A DNA stretch of 64,000 bases. Origin: JALORV01 sp035498175 (GTDB lineage Bacteria > Pseudomonadota > Gammaproteobacteria > Burkholderiales > Burkholderiaceae_F). Every line of letters starts with the position of its first letter. Within the stretch, counting starts at the first letter, position 1. Made by a program: the position numbers and the translations under genes. Below the pieces are notes generated by a model, which did no database searches, was not told where the DNA came from, and saw nothing but the letters and a program-made list of their open reading frames with translations. The stretch spans positions 62,001-126,000 of the forward strand of contig DATKAJ010000014.1 in NCBI GenBank assembly GCA_035498175.1, read 5' to 3'. Shown here in pieces: positions 1 to 9,951 of the stretch.

Positions 1-656
1 TGCTTGCGCTGCGCGCGACGCTCTTCGCGCTTCTTGCGCTCGACCGCGTTGGCTTCAGCGCGCTTGGCGGCATCAGCCTGCTTCTGCTCGTACTCCGTGA
101 CTTTCTTCGGCGCTTCGGCAGCGTGTTGCTGCTCCTTGGCCAGTCGTTGCGCATGTTCCTGCTGCTTACGCTCGAGGTCGGCCTTGTTGCGCTCGATCTC
201 TTCCGACGTGAGGCCCGGCTTGGCTGCGGCCGCCTTGTCCTGCCGCTGCTGTGTGTCGGCGCGCGCGGCGGCCTCGCGCGCCTTACGCGCCTCGTCCGCG
301 GCCGGCTGGCCCTCCTGCTGTTCGGCGCGCTTGCGCTGCAGGTCCTCGTAGTCCAGCTTCCGCTTCAGGTCCTTGGCCTCGAGCTCGACGCGGTGAACGT
401 CGTTCCGCGCTGACTCGCGCTCGCGGCGCACTTTCTCGCGGCAGTCGTTGACGAGAATCTGGCGGTAGCAGTCCTTGTCGCGCTCGTCGTAGACCTGCTT
501 CAGGCGCGCCTGCTCCTTTTGAGCCGCGGCGATCGCCTGGTCGGCCTGCTGTCGAGTAGTGATGCTGCCCGAGGGGTAGCGGGAGAGGAAATCCTGGGCG
601 TGCGCGGTTGAGGCCGCGACGAGGGCGACGAGAGCGAATGGAAAAATGATGCGCAT
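1..656 (-). CDS. Secreted, charged coiled-coil protein (partial)
   Basis: This reading frame starts at an ATG at 656 on the minus strand and stays open to the window edge (about 218 codons), so the C-terminus is missing. It begins with a clear signal peptide (MRIIFPFALVALVAASTAHA), after which the mature part is dominated by Lys, Arg, Glu, Gln and Ala in a pattern expected of a long coiled coil. Two Cys residues occur in a short segment reading DKDCYRQILVNDCREK, possibly a disulfide. I do not recognise the family. A periplasmic or envelope location is inferred from the signal peptide. It lies 31 bases downstream of zapE on the same strand. Confidence 0.7.
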   Translation of the reverse strand, partial: MRIIFPFALVALVAASTAHAQDFLSRYPSGSITTRQQADQAIAAAQKEQARLKQVYDERDKDCYRQILVNDCREKVRRERESARNDVHRVELEAKDLKRKLDYEDLQRKRAEQQEGQPAADEARKAREAAARADTQQRQDKAAAAKPGLTSEEIERNKADLERKQQEHAQRLAKEQQHAAEAPKKVTEYEQKQADAAKRAEANAVERKKREERRAQRK

Positions 657-687
657 CAGGGCTTAACGTGCGGCGTGCGGCGTCGGT

Positions 688-1779
688 CTACACGCTCACG
701 ACGGCACGGCGCGTGGCCTCCAGATAGGCGCGCGACTGCATTTCCTCCAGTCGGGACACCGTACGGGCGAATTCGTTCGCCAGGGCGCCGGCCGGATAAA
801 GCTCCAGCGGCGCTGCCTCCGCCGATAGCAGCAGCTTGACTCGGTGGTCGTACAGGACGTCGACCAGCCAGGTAAAGCGCCGCGCCTCCGAGGCCTGTCC
901 GGCGGACATGCGCGGGACATTGGACAGCACTACCGTGTGGAACTGCGCTGCCAGCTCCAGATAGTCGTTTTGCGAGCGCGGTCCGCCACACAGCACCGCG
1001 AAGTCGAACCAGACCACGCCGCCGGCGCGCCGCCGGGCGCGGATCGTGCGCGACTCGATGTGGAGTATGGGCTCGTCGTCCTCCGCCTCGGCCACGCGCT
1101 CGAAGGCCTCCGCGAGACTTCGCTCGGCGGCTTCGCCCCACGGGGTCACATAGGCTTCAATCCGCTCCATCGCGCGCCGCCGGTAATCGACCCCGCCGTC
1201 GACCTGCACGATATCCAGCCGATCTTTGAGCAGCGCGATCGCCGGCAGCAGCCGGTCGCGATGCAGGCCGTCGGGATAGAGCGCGTCCGGCGTGTAGTTC
1301 GACGTCAACACGAAGCCGGTATTGAGTGCGAAGAGGCGATCGAGCAGGCGGTACAGGATCATCGCGTCGGCGATGTCTGAAACGTGGAATTCGTCGAAGC
1401 AGATCAGACGATGCCTGCGCGCCACGCGAAGGGCGACTTCATCGAGCGGATCGGGCGTGCCCCTGAGTTCGTGCATCTCCGCGTGCACGCCGCGCATGAA
1501 CTCGTGAAAATGAACGCGTGTCTTGCGGATCACCGGCACGGTGGCGAAGAAGGCATCCATGAGGAAGCTCTTGCCGCGACCGACGTCACCCCAGAGATAG
1601 ACGCCGCGCGGCACCGGCGGCCGCGCCAGCAGCTTCTTCAGCGCGTTGGAGCGCTGCGCTTTGTAGGCCACCCAGTCGTCGTACAGCTGCTGCAAACGGT
1701 CGGCGGCGTGCTGCTGCGAGGCGTCGAGCGCGTAACCGCGCAACGCCAGCGCCTCACCGAGGTGGGTCTTGAAGGGCAC
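688..1779 (-). CDS. zapE: ZapE/AFG1-type cell division ATPase
   Basis: A 363-residue AFG1-like P-loop ATPase. Walker A is GDVGRGKS (about residues 64-71) and Walker B is LICFDEFH (about 125-132), followed by a sensor-type segment with LTSNYTPDALYPDGLHRDR; these are hallmarks of the ZapE/AFG1 family. In E. coli ZapE associates with the Z-ring and is needed under oxygen-limited or stress conditions; the role here is inferred from family membership. Length is normal. It follows lpd by 33 bases and is probably the last gene transcribed with the odh operon, an arrangement I associate with betaproteobacteria. Confidence 0.93.
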   Translation of the reverse strand: MPFKTHLGEALALRGYALDASQQHAADRLQQLYDDWVAYKAQRSNALKKLLARPPVPRGVYLWGDVGRGKSFLMDAFFATVPVIRKTRVHFHEFMRGVHAEMHELRGTPDPLDEVALRVARRHRLICFDEFHVSDIADAMILYRLLDRLFALNTGFVLTSNYTPDALYPDGLHRDRLLPAIALLKDRLDIVQVDGGVDYRRRAMERIEAYVTPWGEAAERSLAEAFERVAEAEDDEPILHIESRTIRARRRAGGVVWFDFAVLCGGPRSQNDYLELAAQFHTVVLSNVPRMSAGQASEARRFTWLVDVLYDHRVKLLLSAEAAPLELYPAGALANEFARTVSRLEEMQSRAYLEATRRAVVSV

Positions 1780-1812
1780 GCTGCGGTCGCTTGCTCTGCG
1801 GGCAGCGGACGA

Positions 1813-3252
<1,440 letters not shown>

Positions 3253-3286
3253 TCTCTGGTTCCCGATGCGCCGCGCGACCCGCGGC

Positions 3287-3601
3287 TCAAAGTGAAATGG
3301 GGCCCCGTGGCACGAAGATCCAGAGCAGCAGATAGACGATCAGCGTAGCTCCGCCGGCAAAGAGGCCGGCCACCATGATCAGTCGCCAGATCCACGAGTC
3401 GACCCCGGTTGCTTCGGCAATGCCGCCGCAGACGCCGGCGATCCACTTGTCTTCATTGGAGAGACGCAGCCGGTTGATCGACCAGTCGTGGTCGACCGGT
3501 TCGTTCAGCAGCCGCGCCTTCGCGCCTTCGTACTCGGCCTGCGTCAACGCGCCACGCGCCAGCAGGTCGTGCAGCTTCGCGAGTTCGTCAGCGGTGCTCA
3601 T
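3287..3601 (-). CDS. Small membrane protein with SHOCT-like and PspC domains
   Basis: A 104-residue protein starting at the ATG whose first base is the last base of the odhB stop codon (TGATG overlap); a TTG one codon upstream is the alternative. Residues 1-35 (KLHDLLARGALTQAEYEGAK) resemble a SHOCT-type short C-terminal helical hairpin placed at the N-terminus. Residues about 45-104 form a PspC domain with WIAGVCGGIAEATG followed by one strongly hydrophobic membrane segment. PspC proteins are inner-membrane partners in envelope-stress responses. Its position inside the odh operon is unusual, and no functional link to the dehydrogenase can be derived from sequence. Confidence 0.85.
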   Translation of the reverse strand: MSTADELAKLHDLLARGALTQAEYEGAKARLLNEPVDHDWSINRLRLSNEDKWIAGVCGGIAEATGVDSWIWRLIMVAGLFAGGATLIVYLLLWIFVPRGPISL

Positions 3602-4869
3602 CAAACCTCCAGCAGCAGCCGCGCGGGATCCTCAAGCGCTTCCTTCATCGCCACCAGCGACAGCACGGCCTCGCGACCATCGATGATCCGGTGGTCGTAC
3701 GACATCGCCAGATAGTTCATCGGCCGCACGACGATCTGGCCGTTCTCGACGACGGCGCGGTCCTTGGTCGCATGCACGCCGAGGATCGCTGACTGCGGCG
3801 GATTGATGATCGGCGTCGACAGCATCGAGCCGAACACGCCGCCGTTGCTGATCGAGAACGTGCCACCGGTCAGCTCCTCCAGCCCGAGCTTGCCCTCGCC
3901 GGCGCGTTTGCCGAAGTCGGCGATCTTCTTCTCGATGTCGGCAAATGTCATCTGGTCGGCGTCGCGCAGGATCGGCACGACCAGGCCGCGCGGCGAGCCG
4001 ACCGCGATACCGATGTCGAAATACCCGTGGTAGACGATGTCGTTGCCGTCGACCGACGCATTGACGACCGGGTACTTCTTCAGTGCCGCCACCGCCGCCT
4101 TGACGAAGAACGACATGAAGCCGAGCTTCACCCCGTGCTCCTTCTCGAAGCGGTCCTTGTACTTGTTGCGCAGTTCCATCAGCGGCGCCATGTTGACTTC
4201 GTTGAACGTGGTCAGGATGGCCGCCGTCGACTGCGACTGCACCAGGCGCTCGGCGACGCGCTGACGCAGGCGCGACATCGGCACCCGCTGCTCGGGCCGG
4301 TTCGCGAGCACCGAGAGGTCGATCGGCGCCTTGACTTCAGGCAGCGCCGGACGCGCCGCTGCCGCGGGCGCTGCAGGTGCCGGCGGCGGCTGCGCCGCGC
4401 CGGCCGCCATCGTGCCGAGCACATCGCCCTTAGTGACCCGGCCGTCGCGGCCGGTACCGGACACCTGGCCCGGCGCAAGCCCTGCGTCGGCCATCAGCTT
4501 GGCGGCGGCAGGCATCGCGACTCCAGCCGCCTTGCCGCCTACCGCCGGCGCAGCGGCCGGCGCAGGCTGAGGCGCGGCGAGCGTCGGCGCCGGCGCCGGA
4601 GCGACGGCTGCAGCCGGAGCACCCTTGCCTTCGGTATCGACCGAGGCGATCACATCGCCGGAGACGACCGTGCTGCCGTCGCCCTTGACGATCGCGCCGA
4701 GCACGCCGCCCGCCGGCGCCGGGACTTCCAGCACCACCTTGTCAGTCTCGATCTCGATCAGGATCTCGTCGACAACGACCGCATCGCCGGGCTTCTTCTT
4801 CCACTGCAACAGCGTCGCCTCGGCGACGGATTCCGACAGCTGCGGAACCTTGACTTCAACGATGGCCAT
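3601..4869 (-). CDS. odhB: Dihydrolipoyllysine succinyltransferase (E2) of 2-oxoglutarate dehydrogenase
   Basis: A 422-residue E2 core subunit with three recognisable parts. The N-terminal lipoyl domain has the modified lysine in EIETDKVVLEV (Lys44). An Ala/Pro-rich linker leads to a peripheral subunit-binding domain around 115-155 (KLMADAGLAPGQVSGTGRDG), and the C-terminal acyltransferase domain ends with the catalytic motif DHRIIDG (about 392-398). It transfers the succinyl group from lipoyl to CoA. It lies downstream of odhA with a 119-base gap and overlaps the PspC-domain gene by one base. The single lipoyl domain and the odhA partner favour succinyltransferase (also called sucB) over acetyltransferase. 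Confidence 0.96.
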   Translation of the reverse strand: MAIVEVKVPQLSESVAEATLLQWKKKPGDAVVVDEILIEIETDKVVLEVPAPAGGVLGAIVKGDGSTVVSGDVIASVDTEGKGAPAAAVAPAPAPTLAAPQPAPAAAPAVGGKAAGVAMPAAAKLMADAGLAPGQVSGTGRDGRVTKGDVLGTMAAGAAQPPPAPAAPAAAARPALPEVKAPIDLSVLANRPEQRVPMSRLRQRVAERLVQSQSTAAILTTFNEVNMAPLMELRNKYKDRFEKEHGVKLGFMSFFVKAAVAALKKYPVVNASVDGNDIVYHGYFDIGIAVGSPRGLVVPILRDADQMTFADIEKKIADFGKRAGEGKLGLEELTGGTFSISNGGVFGSMLSTPIINPPQSAILGVHATKDRAVVENGQIVVRPMNYLAMSYDHRIIDGREAVLSLVAMKEALEDPARLLLEV

Positions 4870-4988
4870 GATGTTTTGCGCGTTCGTGGGTTTGTTGGAC
4901 GTGTCCGACTGCGGCCCGTCACGGTGCTCGGCTCGACGCCCGAAGCGTCAATGCGCGACCCGCGGCCCGGCGCCGTTCCGGACCGCGG

Positions 4989-7847
4989 TCATTTGTTCAG
5001 GACGAGACCCTTGAGCTTGCCAAAAGCCGTGTCGATCAGCGCCTTCTGCTGCTCGACGTGCTTGGCGTAGTAGCCGACCGCGGGCGAGGCCGACGCCGGC
5101 CGTCCGGCATAGCCGAGCTTCTGGCCATCGGTCATGTTCTCGAGCACGTGATGCTGTGCGTAGAACCACGGACCCTGGTTCGCCGGCTCGTCCTGACACC
5201 AGACGACCTCGTTGGCCGACGGATACTTGCGCAGCTCGGCCGCGAGCGTCTTGTGGGGGAACGGATAGAGCTGCTCGACACGCAGCAGCGCGACGTCGTC
5301 TTCCTTGCGCTCGGCCCGTGCATGCGCGAGGTCGTAGTAGACCTTGCCTGAGCAGAGCACGACGCGCTTGACCTTCTTCGCATCGATCGAGCCGTCGACT
5401 TCGGCGATCACGGTCTGGAACTCGCCGCGCGCGAGCGCGCCGAGCTCGGAGGCTGCGTCCTTGTTCCGCAGCAGCGACTTCGGCGTCATGATGACCAGCG
5501 GCTTGCGGAACAACCGGATCATCTGTCGCCGCAGCAGGTGGAAGATCTGCGCGGCCGTGGTCGGCTGTGCGATCTGCATGTTGTTGTCGGCCGCCAGCTG
5601 CAGGAAGCGCTCCAGCCGTGCCGAGGAGTGCTCGGGGCCCTGGCCCTCGAATCCGTGCGGCAGCATCAGCGTCAGCCCCGATTGGCGGCCCCACTTCACT
5701 TCGCCCGACGACAGGAACTGGTCGATCACCACCTGCGCACCATTGACGAAGTCGCCGAACTGCGCCTCCCAGACGACGAGCGCGTTCGGCTCGGCGCTGG
5801 CGTAGCCGTACTCGAACGCGAGCACGGCCTCCTCGGAGAGGACCGAGTCGATGACGGTAAATGGCGCCTGCGTCTCCGAGACGTGCTGCAGCGGGATGAA
5901 GGTCCCCTCGTCCCACTTCTCGCGCGCCTGGTCATGCAGCACCGAGTGCCGGTGCGTGAACGTGCCGCGGCCGGAGTCCTGACCGGTGATGCGTACCGAA
6001 TAGCCGCTTGCCACGAGCGAAGCGAACGCGAGGTGCTCGGCCATGCCCCAGTCGAGCGGCGCCTTGCCTTCGGCCATTGCGCGCCGATCCGAGATCACCT
6101 TCTCGACCAGCGGGTGCACCTTGAACTTCGACGGCACCGTCGTGATGCGTTCGCCGAGGCGCTTCAGTTCCGCCAGCGGCACTGCAGTGTCCGCGTGGTC
6201 GGTCCACTTGCGGTTCAAGAACGGGCTCCAGTCGACTGCGTACTTGCTCTTGTAGTTGGTCAGGACCGGGTCGGACGTGGTCCGGCCCTCCTCCATCGCC
6301 GCGCGGTAGGCCTTGACCATCTGGTCGGGGACTTCGGCCGCGACGGTGCCCTGCGTGACGAGTTTGTCCGCGTAGACCTTGCGCGTGCCCGGATGCACAC
6401 CGATCTTCTTGTACATCAGCGGCTGTGTCACGGCCGGAGTGTCCTGCTCGTTGTGACCGAGCCGCCGAAAGCAGACGATGTCGAGCACGATGTCCTGATT
6501 GAACTCCTGGCGGTAGTCCATCGCCAGACGCGTCAGGAACACGACCGCCTCGGGATCGTCGCCGTTCACGTGGAATACCGGCGCCTCGATCATCTTGACC
6601 ACGTCGGTGCAGTACAGCGTCGAGCGCGTGTCGCGCGGGTCCGAGGTAGTGAACCCGATCTGGTTGTTGATGACGATGTGCACCGTGCCGCCGGTGCCAT
6701 AGCCGCGGGTCTGCGCGAGATTGAGCGTCTCCATCACGACGCCCTGCCCGGCGAAGGCCGCATCGCCGTGCACGAGCACCGGGAGCACCTTGTCGCCCTG
6801 CTCGTCGCCGCGCCGCTCCTGGCGCGCGCGCACCGAGCCCTCGACCACCGGGTTGACGATCTCGAGGTGCGACGGATTGAACGCCAGGGAAAGATGAACC
6901 GGGCCGCCCGGCGTCGAGATATCGCTAGAGAATCCCATGTGGTACTTGACGTCGCCCGCGGGCAGATCCGAAGCCGGCTTACCCTCGAACTCGGCGAACA
7001 GTTCCTTCGGCATCTTGCCGAGGGTGTTGACGAGGACATTCAACCGCCCTCGGTGCGCCATGCCGATGACGATCTCCTCGACGCCCGTGGCGCCGGCGCG
7101 CTGGATCAGCTCGTCCATCGACGCGATGAAGGTCTCCCCGCCTTCGAGCGAGAAGCGCTTCTGGCCCACATACTTGGTGTGCAGGAAGCGCTCCAGGCCC
7201 TCGGCCGCGGTCACCCGCTCGAGGATGTGCAGCTTCTCCTGCGTCGAGAAAGACGGCGTCGAGCGCACCGACTCGAGTCGCTGCTGGATCCAGCGCTTCT
7301 GCGCCGGATCGGAGATGTACATGTACTCGGCACCGATGCTGCCGCAGTAGGTCTGGCGCAGCGCGGTGATGATCTCGCGCAGCGTCATGTGCTCCTGGCC
7401 GAAGTACGTGTTGGACGCCGAGAACGTCGTGTCCATGTCGGCTTCGGTCAGGTCGTAGAACCCCGGCTCGAGTTCGGGGATGACCGGCCGCTCCTGCCGC
7501 TGCAGCGGATCGAGATTGGCCCAGCGATTGCCCAGGTAGCGGTACGCCGCGATGATCGACTGGACATGGACCTGCTTGCGCGCGACCGACAGGTCGGTCG
7601 GCGCAACCTTCGGCTGGAACGCGCCGGCCTTGGCGCGCTGCGCGAAGGATTCGACGATCGGCGCGTGTGCAACGTCGCGCGAGCTCGCCGAACCGTCAGC
7701 CGCCGGGACCAGCTGCATCTGGTCAAAGTACGCGCGCCACTTTTCGGGGACCGAGCCCGGGTTGTCGAGGTAACGCTCGTAGAGTTCCTCGACGTACGGC
7801 GCATTGCCGCCGAACAGGTACGAATTGACCTGGAACTGTCGCATCAT
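4989..7847 (-). CDS. odhA: 2-Oxoglutarate dehydrogenase E1, thiamine diphosphate-dependent
   Basis: A 952-residue E1 decarboxylase that starts the NAD-linked oxidation of 2-oxoglutarate to succinyl-CoA. I chose the ATG at 7847 because AAAGGTGA lies eight bases upstream and because the protein then begins MMRQFQVNSYLFGGNAPYVE, a usual E1o N-terminus; the frame extends a further 100 codons upstream without family similarity. Recognisable E1o blocks include GMAHRGRLNVLVNTLGK, HLSLAFNPSHLEIVNPVVEG, GDAAFAGQGVVMET and RRLGHNEQDTPAVTQP. Also called sucA. It is the first gene of a minus-strand operon and is transcribed divergently from a ferredoxin-linked 2-oxoacid oxidoreductase operon 283 bases away. 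Confidence 0.96.
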   Translation of the reverse strand: MMRQFQVNSYLFGGNAPYVEELYERYLDNPGSVPEKWRAYFDQMQLVPAADGSASSRDVAHAPIVESFAQRAKAGAFQPKVAPTDLSVARKQVHVQSIIAAYRYLGNRWANLDPLQRQERPVIPELEPGFYDLTEADMDTTFSASNTYFGQEHMTLREIITALRQTYCGSIGAEYMYISDPAQKRWIQQRLESVRSTPSFSTQEKLHILERVTAAEGLERFLHTKYVGQKRFSLEGGETFIASMDELIQRAGATGVEEIVIGMAHRGRLNVLVNTLGKMPKELFAEFEGKPASDLPAGDVKYHMGFSSDISTPGGPVHLSLAFNPSHLEIVNPVVEGSVRARQERRGDEQGDKVLPVLVHGDAAFAGQGVVMETLNLAQTRGYGTGGTVHIVINNQIGFTTSDPRDTRSTLYCTDVVKMIEAPVFHVNGDDPEAVVFLTRLAMDYRQEFNQDIVLDIVCFRRLGHNEQDTPAVTQPLMYKKIGVHPGTRKVYADKLVTQGTVAAEVPDQMVKAYRAAMEEGRTTSDPVLTNYKSKYAVDWSPFLNRKWTDHADTAVPLAELKRLGERITTVPSKFKVHPLVEKVISDRRAMAEGKAPLDWGMAEHLAFASLVASGYSVRITGQDSGRGTFTHRHSVLHDQAREKWDEGTFIPLQHVSETQAPFTVIDSVLSEEAVLAFEYGYASAEPNALVVWEAQFGDFVNGAQVVIDQFLSSGEVKWGRQSGLTLMLPHGFEGQGPEHSSARLERFLQLAADNNMQIAQPTTAAQIFHLLRRQMIRLFRKPLVIMTPKSLLRNKDAASELGALARGEFQTVIAEVDGSIDAKKVKRVVLCSGKVYYDLAHARAERKEDDVALLRVEQLYPFPHKTLAAELRKYPSANEVVWCQDEPANQGPWFYAQHHVLENMTDGQKLGYAGRPASASPAVGYYAKHVEQQKALIDTAFGKLKGLVLNK

Positions 7848-8130
7848 CGGTGCATCACCTTTCAGAACGAGTTTCTCGTTGAAGATGCCCGGGCATCGCC
7901 GTGCGGGGGCGTGGCCCGGCGACGGGTTGGCCGGATTCCGGCACCGCCGTCGAGTCTGTCGGCCCGAGGGTCCCCCCGGCGACAAGCGCGGGATGCTACC
8001 ACCCGCAGCGCGAATGTCGACCGATTGTCTCGGATGCGCCGCATCGTCTTCTCGACGCGCCGGTCGCCGATGCCGCGGAATACACTGGAGCCATAGCGAC
8101 TCGCCGCCAAGACGGACGAGGAGGAGACAC

Positions 8131-9951
8131 GTGCAAGCGACGGACATCCGTCGTCCCGACTACTTTCATCGCGTCGTGGACTGCCAGTGGGCGTGCCCCG
8201 CCCACACTCCGGTGCCCGAATACATCCGACTGATCGCCGCCGGGCGTTACTCGGATGCCTACATGGTCAATTGGCATTCGAACGTCTTTCCGGGAATCCT
8301 CGGACGCACGTGCGACCGCCCGTGTGAGCCGGCCTGCCGCCGCGGGCGCGTCGAGGAGAACCAGACGGCACGACCCGAGCCGGTAGCGATCTGCCGGCTG
8401 AAGCGCGTCGCGGCCGACTTCAAGGAGGACGTCCGCGGGCGCATGCCGCGCCGCCGAGTTCCCATGAACGGGCGGCGCATCGCCTGTGTCGGCGCCGGCC
8501 CCGCATCGCTGACCGTGGCGCGGGACCTTGCCCCTCTCGGCTATGAGGTCATCCTGTTCGACCAGGACCCCAAGGCCGGCGGGATGATCCGCACGCAGAT
8601 CCCGCGCTTCCGCCTGCCCGAGGAGATCATCGACGAGGAAACCGGCTATGTGCTGGGCCTCGGTGTCGAACTGCGCGCCGGCACACGCATCGGGTCGATG
8701 CGGCACCTGCTCGCCGAAGGTTATGACGCGGTGTTCGTCGGCTCGGGCGCCCCGCGCGGCCGCGACCTGGACATCCCCGGTCGGCAGGAAGCCGCCGCGC
8801 ATATCCACATCGGCATCGACTGGCTGTCGTCAGTGTCCTTCGGCCACGTCACCCGCGCCGGCCGGCGCGTGATCGTGCTCGGTGGCGGCAATACGGCGAT
8901 GGATTGTTGCCGCACCGCACGCCGCCTCGGTGGCGAAGACGTCAAGGTGATCGTGCGCTCCGGCTTCGACGAGATGAAAGCCTCGCCGTGGGAAAAGGAG
9001 GACGCGATGCACGAAGGCATTCCCATCCTCAACTACCTCGTGCCGAAGGCTTTTGTGCACCAGCAGGGCCGGCTCGCCGGCATGACCTTCGAGAAGGTCC
9101 GCGCGGTCTACGACGCGCGCGGCCGGCGCTCGCTGGTGCCGACCGGCGAACCCGACCCGCAGTTCGACTGCGACGAGGTGCTGGTTGCCGTCGGGCAGGA
9201 AAACGCCTTCCCCTGGATCGAGCGCGACTGCGGCATCGAGTTCGACGAGGCGGGAATGCCGGTCCTGGACAAGGCCACGCTGCAGTCGAGCCTGCCCAAC
9301 GTTTTCTTCGGCGGCGACGCGGCGCTCGGACCGAAGAACATCATCTGGGCTGTGGCCCAGGGGCACGACGCCGCCGTCTCGATCGACAAGCTGCTCAACG
9401 GCGAGGACGTGCTCGACCGCCCTGCGCCGGGCGTGTCGCTCGTGTCGCAGAAGATGGGCATCCACGAATGGAGCTACGACAACGAGGTTGCTCCGGACGC
9501 GCGCTTCAAGGTGCCGTGGCGTGACGTCAACCAGGCGCTGCGCAACATCAGGGTCGAGGTCGAACTCGGCTTCGACGCGAAGACCGCGTGGAAGGAGGCA
9601 CAGCGCTGTCTGAACTGCGACGTGCAGACGGTGTTCACCGCGCAGCAGTGCATCGAGTGCGATGCGTGCGTCGACGTCTGCCCGACCGACTGCATCACGT
9701 TCACCGCCGACGGCGAGGAAGCCGAACTGCGCCAGCGCCTGCGGCGGCCGGCCGTGAACATCGGGCAGCCCCTGTACGTCGCGGCCGGACTGAAGACCGG
9801 CAGGATCATGGCGAAGGACGAGGACGTGTGCCTGCACTGCGGGCTCTGTGCCGAGCGTTGTCCGACGGGCGCCTGGGACATGCAGAAGTTCCTGCTGAAC
9901 GTGACGCACGCCGGGCGCGGGTGCCGCACGCGGCAGAAGGAAGCCGCCTGA
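8131..9951 (+). CDS. GltD-like FAD/NAD(P) oxidoreductase with C-terminal 2[4Fe-4S] ferredoxin domain
   Basis: A 606-residue redox protein. The GTG start at 8131 is preceded by GAGGAGA. The N-terminus carries the cysteine cluster typical of the small subunit of glutamate synthase and its relatives (Cys18, 22, 61, 65, 69). Two dinucleotide folds follow: GAGPAS (about 121-126) for FAD and VLGGGNTAMD (near 250) for NAD(P)H. The C-terminal 100 residues hold two ferredoxin motifs, CIECDACVDVCPTDC (from 507) and CLHCGLCAERCP (from 567). It overlaps the following OFOR alpha gene by one base, so it is probably the electron-transfer subunit linking that enzyme to a pyridine nucleotide. That coupling is inference. 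Confidence 0.85.
   Translation: MQATDIRRPDYFHRVVDCQWACPAHTPVPEYIRLIAAGRYSDAYMVNWHSNVFPGILGRTCDRPCEPACRRGRVEENQTARPEPVAICRLKRVAADFKEDVRGRMPRRRVPMNGRRIACVGAGPASLTVARDLAPLGYEVILFDQDPKAGGMIRTQIPRFRLPEEIIDEETGYVLGLGVELRAGTRIGSMRHLLAEGYDAVFVGSGAPRGRDLDIPGRQEAAAHIHIGIDWLSSVSFGHVTRAGRRVIVLGGGNTAMDCCRTARRLGGEDVKVIVRSGFDEMKASPWEKEDAMHEGIPILNYLVPKAFVHQQGRLAGMTFEKVRAVYDARGRRSLVPTGEPDPQFDCDEVLVAVGQENAFPWIERDCGIEFDEAGMPVLDKATLQSSLPNVFFGGDAALGPKNIIWAVAQGHDAAVSIDKLLNGEDVLDRPAPGVSLVSQKMGIHEWSYDNEVAPDARFKVPWRDVNQALRNIRVEVELGFDAKTAWKEAQRCLNCDVQTVFTAQQCIECDACVDVCPTDCITFTADGEEAELRQRLRRPAVNIGQPLYVAAGLKTGRIMAKDEDVCLHCGLCAERCPTGAWDMQKFLLNVTHAGRGCRTRQKEAA

Noticed and set aside
5538..8096. An 852-codon open frame on the plus strand opposite odhA
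   Set aside because: It mirrors the codon structure of odhA in GC-rich DNA, has Arg/His-rich composition with no recognisable domain, and odhA is intact on the other strand.
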